A DNA stretch of 64,000 nucleotides from Pseudodesulfovibrio portus (GTDB lineage: Bacteria; Desulfobacterota; Desulfovibrionia; Desulfovibrionales; Desulfovibrionaceae), in NCBI RefSeq assembly GCF_026000375.1, contig NZ_AP026708.1, positions 1,366,501 to 1,430,500 on the forward strand, written 5' to 3'. A program made the translations under genes and the position numbers. Below, in pieces: positions 62,597 through 64,000 of this stretch (positions within the stretch are counted from its first letter, which is position 1; each line of letters opens with the position of its first letter). The notes under the pieces are model-generated. The model was given only the letters and a program-made list of their open reading frames with translations. It was not told where the DNA came from and ran no database searches.

Positions 62597-64000
62597 TTAT
62601 TTTTCGTACACCGCGCCGCGCGAGGCCGAAGTCACGAGCTTGGCGTAGCGGCGGAGGAAGGGCGATGTGATCTCCTTGGCCACGGGCTTGAAGGCCTTGC
62701 GCCGCTCTTCGAGCTCGGCTTCGTCCACAAGCAGTTCGATGGACCGGGCCGGGATGTCGATGCTGATCCTGTCGCCGTCCTGGATCAGGCCGCACGGGCC
62801 GCCCGCCGCCGCTTCCGGCGAGATGTGGCCGATGGCCGCGCCGCGCGTTCCGCCGGAGAACCGGCCGTCGGTGACCAGGGCCACGGACTCGCCCAACCCC
62901 ATGCCGGAAATGGCCGAGGTCGGGGTGAGCATCTCGCGCATGCCGGGGCCGCCCTTGGGGCCTTCATAGAGCACGACCACCACGTCGCCGGACACGATCT
63001 TGCCGCCCAGGATGGCCTCCACGGCCTCCTCCTCGGAGTTGAACACGCGGGCGGTGCCGGTGTTCCGCATCATCTCCGGGGCCACGGCGGACTGCTTCAC
63101 GCAGCACCCCTCGGGCGCGATGTTGCCGTACAGGATGGCGATGCCGCCCTCTTCGGAATACGGGTTGTCGATGGGCCGGACGATCTCGGGGTTGGTCACC
63201 CGGGCGTTCATGTCCTTGAGGTTCTCGCCCAGGGTCTTGCCGGTGACGGTCATGACGTCCAGGTTGAGCAGGTCGCGCTTGACCAGCTCGGACATGACGG
63301 CGGGGATGCCGCCCGCCTCCTCCAGGTCCTCCATGTAGTGGGGACCGGCCGGGGAAAGCTTGCACAGGTTCGGGGTCTTGACGCTGATCTCGTTGAACAT
63401 CGAAAGATCGAGGTCCAGCCCGGCCTCGGCGAACAGGGCGGGCAGATGGAGCGTGGTGTTGGTGGAGCAGCCGAGCGCCATGTCCATGGTCACGGCGTTG
63501 TGCACGGCCTTCTCGGTGACGATGTCGCGGGGTTTGATGTCGCGCTCCAGCATCTCCATGACCTGCATGCCCGCCTTCTTGGCCAGCCGGATGCGGGCGG
63601 ACATGACCGCCGGGATGGTGCCGTTGCCGGGCAGGGCCAGGCCGATGGACTCGGAAAGACAGTTCATGGAGTTGGCCGTGAACATGCCCGCGCAGGAGCC
63701 GCAGGTGGGGCAGGCCCCGGCGGTGTACTCCTCAAGCTCGTCCTCGGTCATCAGCCCGGCGCGGACCTTGCCCACGCCCTCGAACACGGTGATCAGGTCG
63801 GACGTCTTCTTGTGCCCGGACAGCATGGGGCCGCCGGACACGATGACCGCCGGGATGTTCAGCCGCAGCATGGCCATGAGCATGCCGGGGACGATCTTGT
63901 CGCAGTTGGGGATGCAGACGATGGCGTCGAACGGATGGGCGGTTGCCATGATCTCCACGGAGTCGGCGATGATCTCGCGGCTGGGCAGGGACATCTTCAT
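62597..64000 (-). CDS. ilvD: dihydroxy-acid dehydratase, 3' part
   Basis: Fe-S enzyme of branched-chain amino-acid synthesis; it dehydrates dihydroxyisovalerate and dihydroxymethylvalerate. The visible 467 residues lack about the first 85-90, which lie outside the window; the Met at 64000 is internal. [12 protein letters not shown] and the cluster-binding [18 protein letters not shown] are present, as are [19 protein letters not shown] and [22 protein letters not shown]. No disruption is seen. Confidence 0.96.
   Translation of the reverse strand: MKMSLPSREIIADSVEIMATAHPFDAIVCIPNCDKIVPGMLMAMLRLNIPAVIVSGGPMLSGHKKTSDLITVFEGVGKVRAGLMTEDELEEYTAGACPTCGSCAGMFTANSMNCLSESIGLALPGNGTIPAVMSARIRLAKKAGMQVMEMLERDIKPRDIVTEKAVHNAVTMDMALGCSTNTTLHLPALFAEAGLDLDLSMFNEISVKTPNLCKLSPAGPHYMEDLEEAGGIPAVMSELVKRDLLNLDVMTVTGKTLGENLKDMNARVTNPEIVRPIDNPYSEEGGIAILYGNIAPEGCCVKQSAVAPEMMRNTGTARVFNSEEEAVEAILGGKIVSGDVVVVLYEGPKGGPGMREMLTPTSAISGMGLGESVALVTDGRFSGGTRGAAIGHISPEAAAGGPCGLIQDGDRISIDIPARSIELLVDEAELEERRKAFKPVAKEITSPFLRRYAKLVTSASRGAVYEK

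Overview
The window is a GC-rich chromosomal segment from what looks like a Desulfovibrio/Pseudodesulfovibrio-type sulfate-reducing deltaproteobacterium (Desulfovibrionales). This is inferred from gene content: a selenium-type YedE/TusA/DUF3343 cluster, scattered cobalamin genes with a CobD-CobQ fusion, a Liv-transporter/acyl-CoA-ligase operon, IscA/HesB-like proteins with Cys-rich tails, and many GC-rich palindromic intergenic repeats. I see no tRNA, rRNA, CRISPR array, prophage or transposase. Most genes are housekeeping.

Layout. 0-10.4 kb: a methyltransferase, a TetR regulator, a periplasmic solute-binding protein, then riboflavin genes (ribE, ribBA, ribH) interrupted by a glycosyltransferase and a diguanylate cyclase, followed by nusB and leuS. 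11-14 kb: a compact cluster of a YedE-type selenium transporter, a TusA/YedF-like protein, a DUF3343 protein, a NAD(P)HX dehydratase-like kinase and a DUF1858 protein. 14-20 kb: cysteine hydrolase, lptE, holA, radC, acylphosphatase and lon. 20-31.5 kb: two paralogous TPR proteins, a FmdB-type zinc ribbon, hemC, a Cdd1-like protein, cobT, WcbI-like and methyltransferase genes, small secreted or membrane proteins, and a YkgJ/shikimate-kinase-like/pyrR operon. 31.6-33.5 kb: the most interesting locus, two IscA/HesB-like genes flanking a secreted Met-rich protein. The first has an in-frame TGA exactly where its paralogue has the conserved Cys, followed by a hairpin that fits a bacterial SECIS element. 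Read normally it is a 32-codon fragment, so it is easily missed; it is most likely a selenoprotein. 34-43.6 kb: a minus-strand operon of CBS-ACT sensor, LivG, acyl-CoA synthetase, LivH, LivM, LivK, LivF and a PaaK-like CoA ligase. 44-64 kb: a GGDEF remnant, cobD-cobQ, an alpha/beta hydrolase with mlaA, a PEP-CTERM-like protein, lepB-lepA, hipBA, a PocR-domain protein, yitT/SAM hydrolase/cobS, an EF-hand protein, sppA, an aminotransferase, a candidate sigma-54-driven small RNA, another solute-binding protein and the 3' part of ilvD.

How it fits together. The YedE cluster plausibly supplies or handles selenium, and the UGA-containing HesB-like gene about 17 kb away is a consumer of selenocysteine. 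CobT, CobDQ and CobS are three dispersed steps of cobalamin lower-ligand assembly. The Liv operon pairs branched-chain or aromatic amino/organic acid uptake with two CoA-activating enzymes, suggesting catabolism of the imported compounds.

Intergenic DNA is dominated by at least three families of long imperfect palindromes. Several start at the stop codon of the preceding gene or sit between a gene and its terminator, and some carry their own T-tract terminator. They account for nearly all gene-free stretches above 300 bases.
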